DNA of 64,000 nt from Turnera subulata (lineage: Eukaryota; Streptophyta; Magnoliopsida; Malpighiales; Passifloraceae): NCBI GenBank assembly GCA_028386065.3, contig JAKUCV010007504.1, positions 62,001-126,000 on the forward strand, in the 5' to 3' direction. The notes under the pieces were generated by a model. The model was not told the DNA's origin. It ran no database searches and saw nothing but the letters and a program-made list of their open reading frames with translations. How positions within the stretch are numbered: the first letter of the stretch is position 1; each line of letters opens with the position of its first letter. A program made the position numbers and the translations under genes. Shown here piece after piece: positions 1-11,632 of the stretch.

Positions 1-230
1 TATGGATTTTGTCAGTGAGGTTTTGGCTTTGAGAAGTTTCCGGATCCAAGCTTTTTTGTTCTTGATCATACTCTATTTTAAAGGTTGGTATCATTTTTTC
101 CAAATGCTTGTTGCCTTCTGAATGCTTGTTGCCATTTTCATGCTGTCTATATTGTGCTGAACATGCTCTCTTGACATTTTCATGATGTCCATTTTCATGC
201 TGTCCATATTGTGATTGCAATATTTAATTG

Positions 231-1604
231 ATGTTAATTTTAATAGACATCATTGACATGGATATGGAAGAGGGTGATCAATGGGAAGAGGACATGGTAA
301 TATGGTGGTGGTGGAATAACCAAAACCATCGTAATAGGGAGATGGAAATGGAGATGTTTGGGGCATTGTATCACATGAAAATTGGTAGATATGCCAATAA
401 GAGGGCGTTATACGATAGGATTTCGACAACTTTACAAACCAGGAAAGAGGCAATAGATAAGATTACCAAAGCTAATGATGTGTACTGCATTTCGATGCTA
501 CGAATGGATAGAAATGCATTTGCCAAATTATGTGACATCCTCCAAACTAGGGGCGGGTTGACAGCAACAGGTAGCATCACCATAGAGGAAAAAGTTGCAC
601 TGTTGTTACATATTTTAGCACATCACGGAAAGAATAGGACACAGATGGCAGCTTTTAGTAGGTCGGGTGAGACAGTAAGTAGGCAAGTGCATGCGGTGTT
701 GACGGCAGCTATATTGGCTAAGGATGCCTTTGAAGTTAAGCCAGAGCCTGTACCCAACGACTGTACGGAGCCAAGATGGAAGTGGTTCAAGGTACTGGTT
801 AGGAATCTATCTTAAATTAATTTGGTTAGAAATTTACACTTAAGTGCAACTTAAATTTCATAAATTTTTGCAATAGGGATGTCTAGGGGCATTGGATGGT
901 TGTTATATTGATGTCACTGTCCCAGCAGCTAACAAACGTAGATACCGCAGTAGGAAGGGGCATATTACAACTAATGTGTTAGGCGTATGTAACCGTGAAA
1001 TGAATTTCACATACATACTCCCAGGTTGGGAGGGATCTGCATCAGATTCTAGGGTGTTGTGTGATGCGGTGACGAAGACAGACGGGTTAAAAGTTCCTGT
1101 GGGTATGTACAGTTTTAGTTGTATATATAATGTACATAACTGGTAAAAATTCAGAAAATTTTGACAATCTACATGCATGCATAATTTCTTTCAGATAATT
1201 ATTATCTAGTTGATGTTGGGTACACCAATGGGCTTGGATTTCTTGCCCCATATAGAGGTGTCCGCTACCATCTGAAAGGGTGGGCAGCAACTGGACACAG
1301 GGCATCGGCCAATCATGAAGGATACTTCAACCTTAAACATGCTAGTGCCAGGAATGTTGTTGAGCGAGCATTTGGGATTTTTAAGAAACAGTGGGCAATT
1401 TTGAGGAGCCCATCATTTTATGGCATTGAAACCCAAGTGGAGATAATTGCAGTTTGCGTAATGCTGCATAACTTTATTAGAAAAACAATGGCAGTAGACC
1501 CTGCAGAAGTTGAAGAAAGTGCAGTTGAAAGTGCAGAAGTTGGCACTAATGAGGATGATAATGAAGATGTCGAAGTCATTGAGTGTGTGGAAAGTACCGA
1601 TTAA
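231..1604 (+). CDS. PIF/Harbinger DDE transposase, apparently intact
   Basis: Three exons read through in frame: 231-791, 877-1102 and 1195-1604, giving 398 residues. The N-terminal half carries a helix-turn-helix-like region ending in [11 protein letters not shown]. The DDE_Tnp_4 nuclease follows. Its three acidic residues are all visible: Asp194 in GALDGCYID, Asp269 in [10 protein letters not shown] and Glu319 in [10 protein letters not shown]. The C-terminal tail is acidic. These elements cut and paste DNA at TTA/TAA targets with help from a Myb-like partner, which is encoded just downstream. The start is uncertain: ATG 231 gives the longest frame, but ATG 258 follows an AG and may be preceded by a leader intron. 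Length fits the usual 380-430 residues. A domesticated ALP1/HARBI1-like host gene is the alternative; the adjacent Myb ORF argues for a transposon. Confidence 0.9.
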
Positions 1605-1988
1605 TGGTCTAATTGGAGGGATGACTTAGCAATAGAGATGTTCAATGAATGGAGGGCTTCCCATGTTCAGATTGTGTGAACTTGTCTCCAAGTCACCTAT
1701 TTCAGATTTGCCTTTGAAGAGTGTTTTCTTTTCCAAAACTACATGTCGTAATAAATGCTGGAATGTATTACATTCCATTCATAACATTGTATTGCATTTG
1801 TACCTTGACATTGTTTTTTCTTTGGTTTTTGATATTGTACTGCATTTGTATGTTGACTGAATATTTGTATTGGTTATTGACATTATATTTGTATTGGTTA
1901 ATGATATAGTTATTGACATTGTATTAGAGTAGCACCTTCATTACACTTGTTAAGCATTTGTGTGAAATTCCGTATTGAGTGTAGTAGG

Positions 1989-3072
1989 ATGAGTGACGTG
2001 GAAGAGATTGCGGGTGAAGACATGCATGTAGATGAGGATGTAGTCGAGGCTGTAGCCGAGTCCGGAGAAAAGCATGGAGGCAAACCATCGAAGCCTCGTG
2101 CAGTTTGGACTCGTGAGTATATAGATGCCTTGATAATTGTCATGCAAGAGATGGTTGTGGATGGTCACATGGCTGATGCGGGGCAATTTAGCGCTGGCTC
2201 CAACACTTTAATAAGGAACAAGTTGAAGGCAAGGCTGCCTCATCGTACTTATACCAATGAGAACATAAGGAGTAAGCTCAGGATTTTGAGAGATAAGTAC
2301 ATGGCATGCCATGAGATGCTTAGCAAAAGCGGATTCGGGTGGAATGATCGGAAAATGTGTGTCGAGGTTGATAGCTCGGATGTGGCAGAAAAGTGGACCA
2401 AGGTTAGCATTCTTTTTGGATTTCAAGATCCATATCACATTAGCATTTTAACTTGCCATTATGTGTGACAGAATTTTTTGGCTTAAATTGTAGCAACACC
2501 CACGTCACAAGTACAACATTGGTGAGCCTTTTCCTGAATATTACAAGTTGGTGGAGATATATGGAAAAGATCATGCCATTGGTGATTCGAGGGCTGATAT
2601 TGGTGATCTTCATAAGAAAAAAGCCAAGGATGCTGCTGGTGGTGTTCAAAGCACTAGTCGTACAACTGGTGGTACGACCGTGGGTTCCACTGCCAGAACC
2701 ACTACTGATGTAGGAGATGCTTCCCCTGGAGATATTGCAGGTGATGCAATTCTGAAAGGAAAGAAGAGGGTGAAGGATGAGGATGCATTTGCAAAATCTG
2801 CTGGGACCATGGAGGCGCATATGGAGTTTGACAAAGGGCAGAATGAAAAATTATTTGATGTGCTATCAAAAAGGAAGAGGATCACTGACCCGGAAAACCA
2901 GGCTGAATATGCAAGGATTGAAGCTGAGATGGTACGCATTGGTGTGCCGGACGACAATGTGGTAGATGCCATATTCAACTTGCCTAAGTATCCCGAGTAT
3001 ATTGATGTGTTCTGGGCAGTAAGCGAGAGTAAAAAAGTGCGTTTGGCTGCTAAGTTGGCAAAGATGGTGTAG
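1989..3072 (+). CDS. Myb/SANT-like DNA-binding protein (PIF ORF1 type)
   Basis: Two exons, 1989-2402 and 2494-3072, join in frame to give 330 residues. An acidic leader is followed at about residues 38-137 by a Myb_DNA-bind_3-type trihelix domain that starts at AVWTREYIDALI and ends near SDVAEKWTK. After the intron comes the motif HPRHKYNIGEPFPEYYKLVEIYGKD-like segment that is common to L10-interacting-MYB-like and PIF ORF1 proteins, then a Gly/Thr-rich linker and a helical C-terminus. In PIF/Harbinger elements this protein binds the subterminal DNA and brings the transposase to the ends. It lies 384 bp after the transposase stop, on the same strand. An in-frame upstream start exists at 1947; ATG 1989 was preferred because the acidic MSDVEE start is typical. 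Many host genes share this domain, so alone it would not prove a transposon. Confidence 0.85.
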
Positions 3073-3204
3073 TAGGATGGAGATAGGCTTATGATGGGAC
3101 TAATGATGGCTGCGTATTCATTAGTCATGCTTTTCCATATTGGCTGCATACTCTTGCATTATGCATTTCTGTCGTTGTCTTGACTTAGTACTTGTTAGCT
3201 ACGT

Positions 3205-3372
3205 TTGATGGTTGTGTATGGAGATGTGTACGACTTTTGTGGTTGATGGTTGTGTATGGAATTATGGATGACTTTTGGTAGCTTCATGGTTGTGTATGGA
3301 ATTGTGGATGACTTTTTCTTGCTTGATGGTTGTGTATGGAATTGTGGATTATTTTTCCTTGCTTGATGGTCG
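3205..3372 (+). repeat. Tandem repeat of about 42 bp, four copies
   Basis: The core TTGATGGTTGTGTATGGA recurs four times, spaced about 41-46 bp apart, with a shared ATTGTGGATGACTTTT-like tail, and a degenerate fifth start near 3364. It lies between the second and third transposon ORFs, immediately upstream of the acceptor site of ORF3. Confidence 0.8.
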
Positions 3373-3413
3373 AGTAATTTGGATATATTTTGTTTTTTTG
3401 TAGGTGTTGTGTC

Positions 3414-3803
3414 ATGGGGAAGTATAATTTTTATGTGGTTTTCAACGGGCGTCATAATGGCATATATGACGATTGGGCATCGGTTAAATTGGTCGTAGAT
3501 GGATACCCGAATGCTACATTCAAAGGCTACAAAATGTACGATGAAGCAAAGGTTGCTTATGTGATGAGTGAGGAGCGATGGGCTCGCGAACACTTTGAAA
3601 ATGCCATTGTCGAGCAAAGCGGTTGTGCCACCGAAGATGCTATTATGGAGCCCATCGCCGACCAAAGGGATCGTGCAAGAACCTTCCATGGTGCCAACCA
3701 GGAGGTTGCTGCTGCTCCAACTCGCTATAAAGATGTTGTAGTTGGTATTTTTATTGGTCTCTTTATGGCCATGATCCTTACCAAATGGATCAACAATGTG
3801 TAA
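3414..3803 (+). CDS. Small RNase H1 N-terminal (hybrid-binding-like) domain protein with C-terminal hydrophobic helix
   Basis: A single 129-residue frame starts at ATG 3414, just after a pyrimidine run and AG (3393-3404), so a leader intron is likely. Residues 4-50 match the RNase H1 N-terminal domain fold, also called Cauli_VI: YVVFNGRHNGIYDDW, then FKGYKMYDEAKVAYV. In RNase H1 this domain binds RNA/DNA hybrids. No RNase H catalytic domain follows. The last 25 residues contain a hydrophobic stretch, VVVGIFIGLFMAMILTKWI, that looks like a tail-anchor membrane helix. It is 341 bp downstream of the Myb-like gene and on the same strand, which suggests it travels with the transposon. An independent host gene or a passenger captured by the element cannot be excluded. 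The Cauli_VI domain name does not imply a viral origin here. Confidence 0.7.
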   Translation: MGKYNFYVVFNGRHNGIYDDWASVKLVVDGYPNATFKGYKMYDEAKVAYVMSEERWAREHFENAIVEQSGCATEDAIMEPIADQRDRARTFHGANQEVAAAPTRYKDVVVGIFIGLFMAMILTKWINNV

Positions 3804-4204
3804 TTTATATGTTATCGTGAATGTTAAATGTTAAGGGTAGCGTTATTTGATGATAATATCGAACTTGACGTTTGAAGTTGTTTTTGGACCATATCTATAT
3901 ACTGGATGTCTTTCACCCTTGGGGAGAAATATGTATGAGTACTTAAAATCATGAATGTTATCGGGAGTAATATAAAACAATGGGTTTGAGTAACTTACAA
4001 AAAAATAATAGAACTTTATGGGGATATATAAAATAAAGAGAGTAAAATGTCAAATAATAAATTATTAATTGAAAAAATATAGAAAGTGGATATATAAAAA
4101 CGTGTTTGTATGAATTAAATATATGTTAGCATATTATGTTTCGAAAAAAAACGTGTTTTTATACTTAGAATTTCATTCAACTATGTTCAAGGGCAATCTG
4201 GTCA

Positions 4205-4395
4205 AGTTATTAAACTCAGCCTAAATCTAAACCCTCCAACCAAACACCTGTTTTGAAACCCAGCCCAAACCCATGTTGAAATCCAACCCCCAAACCAAAC
4301 AGCATGGCCTGGGTTTAAAATCCAAACCCAACCCCAACCCTGGGGGTTGGGGTTTGGAACCCAAACCCTATCCTGACCAACCCCCAAACCAAACG
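4205..4395. repeat. CCAAACCC-rich palindromic block, candidate transposon end
   Basis: Repeated CCCAAACC and CCCCCAAACCAAAC motifs run across 190 bp, with a strong hairpin around 4331-4361 where CCAACCCCAACCC faces GGGGGTTGGGGTTTGG. Similar motifs are typical of subterminal regions of plant PIF/Harbinger and hAT elements. Assignment to the upstream element is inferred. Confidence 0.5.
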
Positions 4396-5590
4396 GAAAG
4401 AATTAAAGTATTGGTTTTGGAAAAATAAGGGAAATAAAATAATAAACTAACTCAATACATCTGGTTCAATAATGGTTCTTTCCAATTTATATTTTAAAAT
4501 TGAATTTAAGTGAGATTTTATGCCACTATTGTATAATTATTTTAAATTTTTTTCAAAAAATTAATTCTAGCACAAGATAATAATTATAATAATAAATATT
4601 TATTTTCTAATTTTTTTACATTTGAGATTTGATTTCGTTCTTTATTTATTATTATTATTAAAAAAATTTAGGTACTTTTTACAAATTTAGACCGGTGGGA
4701 GAGTTTAAATAGGAATTTTTAGAAATTAGTATATGAAAAAATAAAATTTTAAAAATAATAAATCAAGCATAATAAGGTGTATTTATTTAAAACCAAGTAA
4801 AATTTTTAAAAATTAAGTTTTACTCATTTTTAATATTGTTAAAAATAAAATATGATTAAATGAAAGAAAAATGATTAAATAAATAATCAAAATCGGGTCA
4901 GCTTTCATTTCGGTATCCAACAAATTTCGGGTCGGTTAGGTGAAAAACCCAGGGTCGGTAGCAAGCGGAGCCCACAAAGACACATGGATCCTACATGTTC
5001 AGCCAATCCTCTAAAGCGACGTCGTTTTGCTATAATAACACGCGCAAATACCCCGGGCAGCCTCCACGTTAGCAGGTGCCTGACCAGGGGTCTACGTTTG
5101 GCCTGCCCATGCAATCTCGGGGTATATGCCCGGCCAAAAAAAATATCAGGGTACCAAATTGGCCAAATCACTAAACATAGGGGCCCAAAAAACCCAAAAA
5201 CCTGTATTTGATAGCTACCTATTTAGTAAATATATGCATAAAACCACTCTGAACTCTGAGAAGTGGAATTTGGATCATCAAACTCACCTCTCCCATGTAA
5301 AATTTGGATCATCACACACAAAGAGAGTCATTTTTTACCATACTTTGTCATTTCCTTTCAAATTGTCTTGGTGTATTTTTTTAGAGCCGCCAACCGGAAG
5401 CCGGCAACTACCAGGGTACCGCTTACAGTTTGTCATTTTTTTTGACAGAAAAGTTTGTCATGTTCTTTATAATTTTATAGCTTACTATTTATTTTATATA
5501 TATACCAGCTACTACTTTCAATGATGACAAATTAGATAGTACTATATACCATTTGATTGGTTATATTTATTGGCAAATGCACAAACCCAA
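4396..5590. other. AT-rich spacer and upstream region of the first PES-like gene
   Basis: 4400-4880 is very AT-rich with no usable frame. 4900-5120 is distinctly GC-richer, with a CGACGTCGTTTT core at about 5017-5028. No gene, RNA gene or clear element was recognised. 3804-4204, before it, is likewise AT-rich and empty. Confidence 0.5.
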
Positions 5591-5666
5591 GACAACGAAT
5601 CCTTAATTCATATGTTCGCGACATAAAAAAAAAAAAAAGAAAAAAAAAAAGACAACGAATCCTTAA
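5591..5666. repeat. 16-bp direct repeat flanking a 44-bp A-tailed insert
   Basis: GACAACGAATCCTTAA occurs at 5591-5606 and again at 5651-5666. Between them lie about 17 unique bases followed by an A-run broken by one G. A direct repeat plus an A tail is the signature of target-primed reverse transcription, here with a tiny cargo. It sits about 45-120 bp before the start codon of the first PES-like gene. Confidence 0.6.
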
Positions 5667-5710
5667 AAACATCCTAAGCCCGCTTTACTTAGTAGTGACA
5701 GACGAGTACC

Positions 5711-8700
5711 ATGGCCACCGCGGGATGTTGTTCTTCCACTGCCAGTTTTTCCCTGGTGGTCCGTTGTTCTGAAACCACGCCGCCGGCTGGGGGGTCCTCT
5801 TTGTCGTTTTCTGCTAACAAGCTCATAGGAGCGAATCGTCCTCCACGTCCGCCGCGGCGGTTGGTTGTCTCCACAGAGCAGCAGCAGGTACTTACAGCGA
5901 CGACGAGTCTTGAAGAGGATGACAGCTTCAAACGACGCCGAGAAGAAGCAGAACCAAGAGAAGAAGAAGAAGAAGAAGAAGAAGAATTAGAGGCGGCTGT
6001 TATTGTTGAGGAGAAGCAGAAAAATCCATATGCTTTGGCGTTGGTAGAAGGAGGAGAGGGAGAAGAAGGAGAGAATGGAAATTATAAGAGCTTGAAGGAT
6101 TACTTTGAAGAGACTAAAGATTTGATAAGATCGGACGGCGGCCCTCCCCGGTGGTTCTCCCCGTTGGAATGTGGGTCCCGCCTGGAAAATTCCCCTCTCC
6201 TCCTCTTCTTGCCAGGTCAGTAGTTTAAGAGTCAGTTAAGTGCAGAAAGAAAAAAATTATCTGCTAATCATATGTTTTATTGTAGTAATTATGTTTACCT
6301 TTACTAGTGGTCCGAAATCAACCAAAAGGTAGTAGATTAAAAAAGAGGTTTAAAATGTTTGCTTTATTATAGAAGAAGACAAATAAGCAAGACAGCTATT
6401 CATTTTTTGTTTCTGTTTTTGGTAAATACTGTGTACTGTGTAGACGGCCGGATTTCATGTTTAAGGAAAAGAATTAATGTAGGATTTTTTACTCGTAAAG
6501 TCGTAATTAAAACAGCTCCTGCTATTTTGGACCTGTTATTTTGGACATGGTATTTTGGTCCTACATATGGGGTAGTCGGGTTGGGCCCTTTTATCTTTTC
6601 CCTCCAAAATGAGATCTAGTTAGTTATTAAACCGCTCGATGTTAGTTAAAACATTTTTTTTTGTTAATTTTTCATTTATAGATATTCTTCCGTGCAGGGA
6701 TTGACGGTGTTGGGCTGGGACTTATCAGACATCATAAAACTCTCGGGAAGTAAGTTTCCCCTCGAAACAATATTCTAATAATGTTTTTTTTATCCATAAT
6801 ATTATTGTATACTATACATTTGCTTAACGGTAATATTTTTTCCAAAAAAAATAAAAACGGATGTTAGCCTGTTATGCTAATTTGGTTTCCTGCTGGGGTT
6901 AGGATTTTTGACATATGGTGCTTGAATATACCAGTCAAGAACAGAACATCATTTCTCGGTACTCTTACATATAACTTCCACCAGTTTGATGTACATTTTT
7001 TAGTAATCCGGATTTGGAATGAGGTTAAACTACATTTGTTTTAAAAGGTTTCATGGTTCAGGCTTAGTGGATCTGGTTGAAAGAACGGTTAGATCAGAGA
7101 ATTCCTGTTCTCCAAATAGGCCTATATATCTTGCTGGGGAATCTCTTGGAGCATGCCTTGCACTTGCTGTTGCAGCTCGAAACCCTCATATTGATCTTCT
7201 GCTACTTTTGGCTAATCCAGGTTTGAGATTACAAAAAAACTATCAGTTTTGCTTCAACAATAAACGTAAATTTGCCCATTTACACTCTGTGCGTCCTTTT
7301 TTGTAATGAATGTTTTTGTTAATTGCAGCAACATCTTTTGATAAGTCGCAGTTGCCAGCCCTTATACCATTACTGGAACTTATACCAGGGCAAATACAGA
7401 TCACGGTTCCTTATTTGCTGAGCTTAATGACAGGTTCACCTTCCATATCCATCAAAATTATATTTCCTGGCCTTTTTTAAGCTTTCTTTGAGCTGCATTA
7501 CTTCGAGGTGACTACATGATAGGTTTGGTCAGTTCTAGACAGTTGTCACCTTAATATGTTTGCTTTTGGACTTCTGATCACACCTGCAGCCGCAAGGAAT
7601 AGAGATATGAGTTCAGGAGCACTATATTGGTTGAGATTGATTTACATGACCCTTTGAAGTATTAGAATTCAGTAACTTATCGAAATTATGCGTCCAATAC
7701 ACAAGCTACATGCTCTTTCTTGCTGAAAATGAAAAATGGGGAACCATCCTTACAAGTACTCAAGCTGCTGTTTTCTTGTTGGAAATGGAGGGCAGTGAAT
7801 TTGGGTGAACATTAATCTATTTTCACTGATCCCTTCTTAGGATAAAAACATGCAACTCCATCACTTTCATATTCTTTTTCTGGTTCGCTTCTCTGCTGAA
7901 AGTTGTTAGTGTTGATAAGACACTGTATATTTAAGTAATGGTTTGTCCATATTGATTCCTCCAACTTTGCTCATACAATAGGCGATCCTTTGCGGTTGGC
8001 GATGGATTATGCTCTAAAAGGAATTCCTCTGCAACAAACAGTTCAAGAATTGTCACAAGATGTTGCTGCCATGTCTTCTTACCTTGATGTAAGATCTGCG
8101 AGAGAGAACATGGTGAAATGAGTGCATATAGATGGCTTAATTTGGGTTGAATATGATGGAGTTTCAATGCCACTGCTAAAGGAAATTTAACTAAACACTT
8201 TAAGAGTCGTGTAATTGCATCATTTATGGACATCTTGAGATGAATGTATTTTCTTCATTGCTTGTTTATGTTGTTTGAGCTTGCACTTGTTTTCCAACTT
8301 TGTTTAAAAGCAATTGATAACTTTATATTACAGGTTCTTGCTGATATCTTACCCAGGGAAACACTTCTGTGGAAGCTGCAAATGCTTAAATCAGCTTCAA
8401 GATTTGTCAACTCTCGCCTTCATGCAATAAAAGCTCAAACGCTGATACTTACAAGGTTCATTTCTCTAGCATGATCCAGCTTGTGTTATAAAGTTTCTTG
8501 GAAATATAGATCTAAAATGATGAAATAGCATAACTTGAGAAAATCCCCATACATGCATGTTCCACCCATATTTCTTTCATCTTTTGAACTGAAGTTAGTT
8601 GATAATTGTGGACCAATGGAAGTGTAATTCCTCCACTAGCATTTGCTTCTAAATGTTACTGTGAACTCCAAGACAAATTTCATCCAATGTACTTTCGGTT

Positions 8701-11497
8701 CTACTTTGAATTTTCCCAAAGAATTTGTCATTCAGTTTATCCCAACTTCATAGCATCATACAAAGTTCTCTGCTTAATGTTGATGGAACCTCCTAACTCT
8801 CTGTATCAAAGTAGTTTCAAAGACTTTAGCTTGTTTGCCTACTTTAGGCGCTTGAAATTTGGTCCTAAAGAATGAAAGGATCAATTTCTCTGTTTTACTG
8901 TCTTGTTTAGTGGGAGGGATCAGCTGCTACCAAGTGAAGAGGAAGGTCAAAGACTGTTTACTGCTATTCCACGATGTGATACTCGAAAATTCAAGGAAAG
9001 TGGACATTTCCTTTTGTTGGTATGAACTGTTCCTTGCTCTCCGTGCACATTCATTGTTCATTATGTGTCCTTAACCAAAAAAGGAAATAATTTATCTTTC
9101 AAGCTTTTTTATTATATAGATAAAAGGGTGCCTGGTATTTGTGGCAGGAAGATGGCGTTGATTTGTCTACTATCATCAAGGGAGCTACTTTTTTTCGTCG
9201 TGGAAAATATCATGACTATATTTCAGATTATTTTCCTCCCACCCCTTCTGAATTCAAGAAACTATATGAATCAAACAGGTAAAACTATATCATCATATAA
9301 AGCAAGAATCTCACTTTTTCTAGATCAGAACCAAATGGTATCATTTATGGGCATAAGAAAGAAAGTGCTTATTCAATTTCCTGCACTATACTATGTAGTG
9401 ATGTACAATTAATTTATTCGCCATCACTGTTGAAGTTGCAATGGGGTAAACTTTCTTGTGACTTTGATGTTCTAGGTTGTTTCTACAAGCCACAAGTCCT
9501 GTCATGCTCTCAACTTTAGAAGATGGAAAGGTTGTGAAGGGCCTTGCAGGAGTTCCGTCACAGGGGCCTGTTTTGTTCGTAGGCTATCATATGCTTCTAG
9601 GATTTGAACTAATTCCCATAGTTTCTCAGCTTTTGTTGGAAAAAAACATTCTTCTGAGAGGGTTGGCGCATCCAGTCTTGTTCATAAGATTGAAGAAAGA
9701 AGGGCCGCTGCCCCCACTATCAGATTTTGACATGTACAGACAAATGGGTGCAGCTCCTGTTTCGGCAACCAATTTCTACAAACTTTTGTCTTCAAAAGCT
9801 CATGTGTTATTGTATCCTGGAGGCATGCGTGAGGCTTCTCATAGGAAGGTAATACTCTTCACGGACCATTCCACTTTAGACTGGCACATACTGAATCATG
9901 TTGAAAAAACTCAAACCATTTGTACCATGATCTGTATGCAATTCTTATTATTGCAAGCATATGTTAGTGTAAAAGCGCTATCTTTGCGGCTATAGAGAAA
10001 GAATATCTTTTTTCCAGAGAATATCAAGGTAATGAAGTATCAAACATAGGATGACTTGTGGTCATTCCTTCAAGGAAATTTGCTCTTTATGATGTTATGC
10101 TTCTCATTACCAATTGCAACTTTGTTTTGTTTACCTTTTTCAGGGCGAACAGTACAAGTTATTCTGGCCAGAGCAGTCTGAGTTTGTCAGGATGGCAGCT
10201 AGATTTGGAGCCACTATTGTTCCATTTGGTGCTGTTGGGGAAGATGATTTTGGTGAAGTAAGCTCTTGGGAACTTGATTCCTGATTTATTGGCTTTGCAT
10301 AAGTTCTTTAACAGAAATCCAGTCAGCAAATTTTAAGATGCTAACTGAGTTGGAAGAATGGGAGCATGCACCATAAATAACTATAAATCTTAATTTCTGA
10401 TAAGATCATGGGATTACTGCATTTTTTAATTATGGGCTCCGCTGTATATAATTTAGATTCTGTGATTGCCCTGTTCAGATTTCCTATCTCTTGGGGATAA
10501 TCGATTGCATTTTCTGTTTCAGGTATTCTTTGATTTTGATGATCAAATGAAGATTCCTTTCATCAGGAATTTCATAGAAGAAGTAAATAAAGACATTGTG
10601 AAAGCCAGGTATATATTGTTAGCAGTATGACAAGCTGCTGGTGTTTTTGTGCAGTAAGGTTTGGCGCCACTTTTGCATTCAAAGAAGTATAAAATATATT
10701 GAAGGATAAACCCCTGCAAATTGTGTAATTGTTTAATGTAATGTTTATTTTATTTGGTTGTGTTATCTTGATCATCCTAGGGAGGCTAAATGGTGAGCTA
10801 ACCAAGGGTGTAATCAAGTAAGTCAAGAGCTGATGTGTTTGCAAGTTGCAGTAGCAAGTTGCTTGCAAATTGCACACCGTTGGCCTATATATGTGAAAGT
10901 TGTAATCTGGATTCAATCAAGGAAAAACGTGTGTTTTTTCACTTCATTGTGTGTTCTCTGACTTGTTCACTAAGTGATCAAAACAAAAGATTGAGAGAGA
11001 TTAGAGAGAAAATTAATGGAACAGTAACCTTCAAAACCAGCTTGCTGATTCTGCAGTTTTCTGGAAATTTTCCAGAAAACCAACATATATAGAGTTTGTT
11101 ACTTCAACTACCATTGAATTTTGTCTATGAACATCGTTTATTCTGGTTTTATCTGCTTCTGTTTAAGAGTTGTCATACTATTCTTGTGATGACAGGGCTG
11201 AAGTTGATGGTGAACTGGGAAACCAGCTTATGCATCAATTGGGCATTTTACCAAAATTTCCTGGCCGATTCTACTACTATTTTGGGAAACCCATTGAAAC
11301 AAAAGGTAACGACCAGTAGTCTATTGTAGCCAAAGCCAATAGTTTATGCCAAAACTTGACTTGAATTTTTACTTACAAACTAGTTAAGAGTTACCAGCAG
11401 AATCTATCTCTTAGCGTTAACCTATAGTCTATGTTCTGAAGGGAGGAAGCAGGAACTGAGAGACAAAAAGAACGCTCATGAAGTATACTTGGAATGA
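5711..11497 (+). CDS. PES: PES-like plastid acyltransferase, copy A, with premature stop
   Basis: Fourteen exons: 5711-6215, 6698-6749, 6903-6958, 7062-7220, 7329-7433, 7982-8088, 8334-8455, 8911-9019, 9148-9278, 9476-9848, 10144-10257, 10523-10608, 11196-11305 and 11442-11497. They encode 694 residues. The family (phytyl ester synthase, Arabidopsis PES1/PES2) esterifies phytol with fatty acids in plastids during senescence or stress. The Ser/Gly-rich N-terminus fits a transit peptide, and a poly-Glu run comes from a GAA repeat near 5960. An alpha/beta-hydrolase domain follows with nucleophile Ser232 in GESLG, Asp372 in SGRDQ and His401 in ESGHF. The acyltransferase part has GYHMLLGFE (His487) and LYPGGMRE. 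Exon 14 has TGA at 11495-11497 where copies B and C have ATC. The frame then stays open for 44 conserved codons to TGA 11630-11632, so full length would be 738 sense codons. It may be a recent null, a truncated enzyme or a base error. Confidence 0.88.
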
Positions 11498-11632
11498 AAA
11501 TCAGAAGTGGAGAAATGCCTTGCTTTTTTGCAGGAGAAAAGGGAGCATGATCCTTATAGGAACTTAATGGCTCGGTTAGCTTATCAGGCCATTCACGGCT
11601 TTGATTGTGAAGTTCCAACATTTGAACTTTGA

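Larger units (their letters stand above)
1..4395 (+). mobile_element. PIF/Harbinger-type DNA transposon, left end outside window
   Basis: Three genes lie head to tail on the plus strand: a DDE_4-type transposase, a Myb/SANT-like DNA-binding protein and a small RNase H1-N-domain ORF. Autonomous PIF/Harbinger elements are known to carry the first two as a pair. The block ends in a CCAAACCC-rich palindromic stretch near 4205-4395 that resembles the subterminal sequence of plant PIF elements. I could not see a left terminal inverted repeat or prove a 3-bp TTA/TAA target duplication, so the boundaries are inferred. The right end could lie anywhere from about 3.9 to 4.4 kb. Confidence 0.65.

Noticed and set aside
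3205..3372. CRISPR-like array
   Set aside because: The units are imperfect tandem repeats without unique spacers, in a plant nuclear context.
3414..3803. Endogenous pararetrovirus gene
   Set aside because: The only hint is the domain name Cauli_VI. The same fold is the N-terminal domain of cellular RNase H1, and no coat, movement or reverse transcriptase sequence is nearby.
5711..11632. Calling PES copy A a full pseudogene
   Set aside because: All splice sites and 13 exons are intact and only one stop close to the end is seen, so it was left as a coding gene with a truncation.
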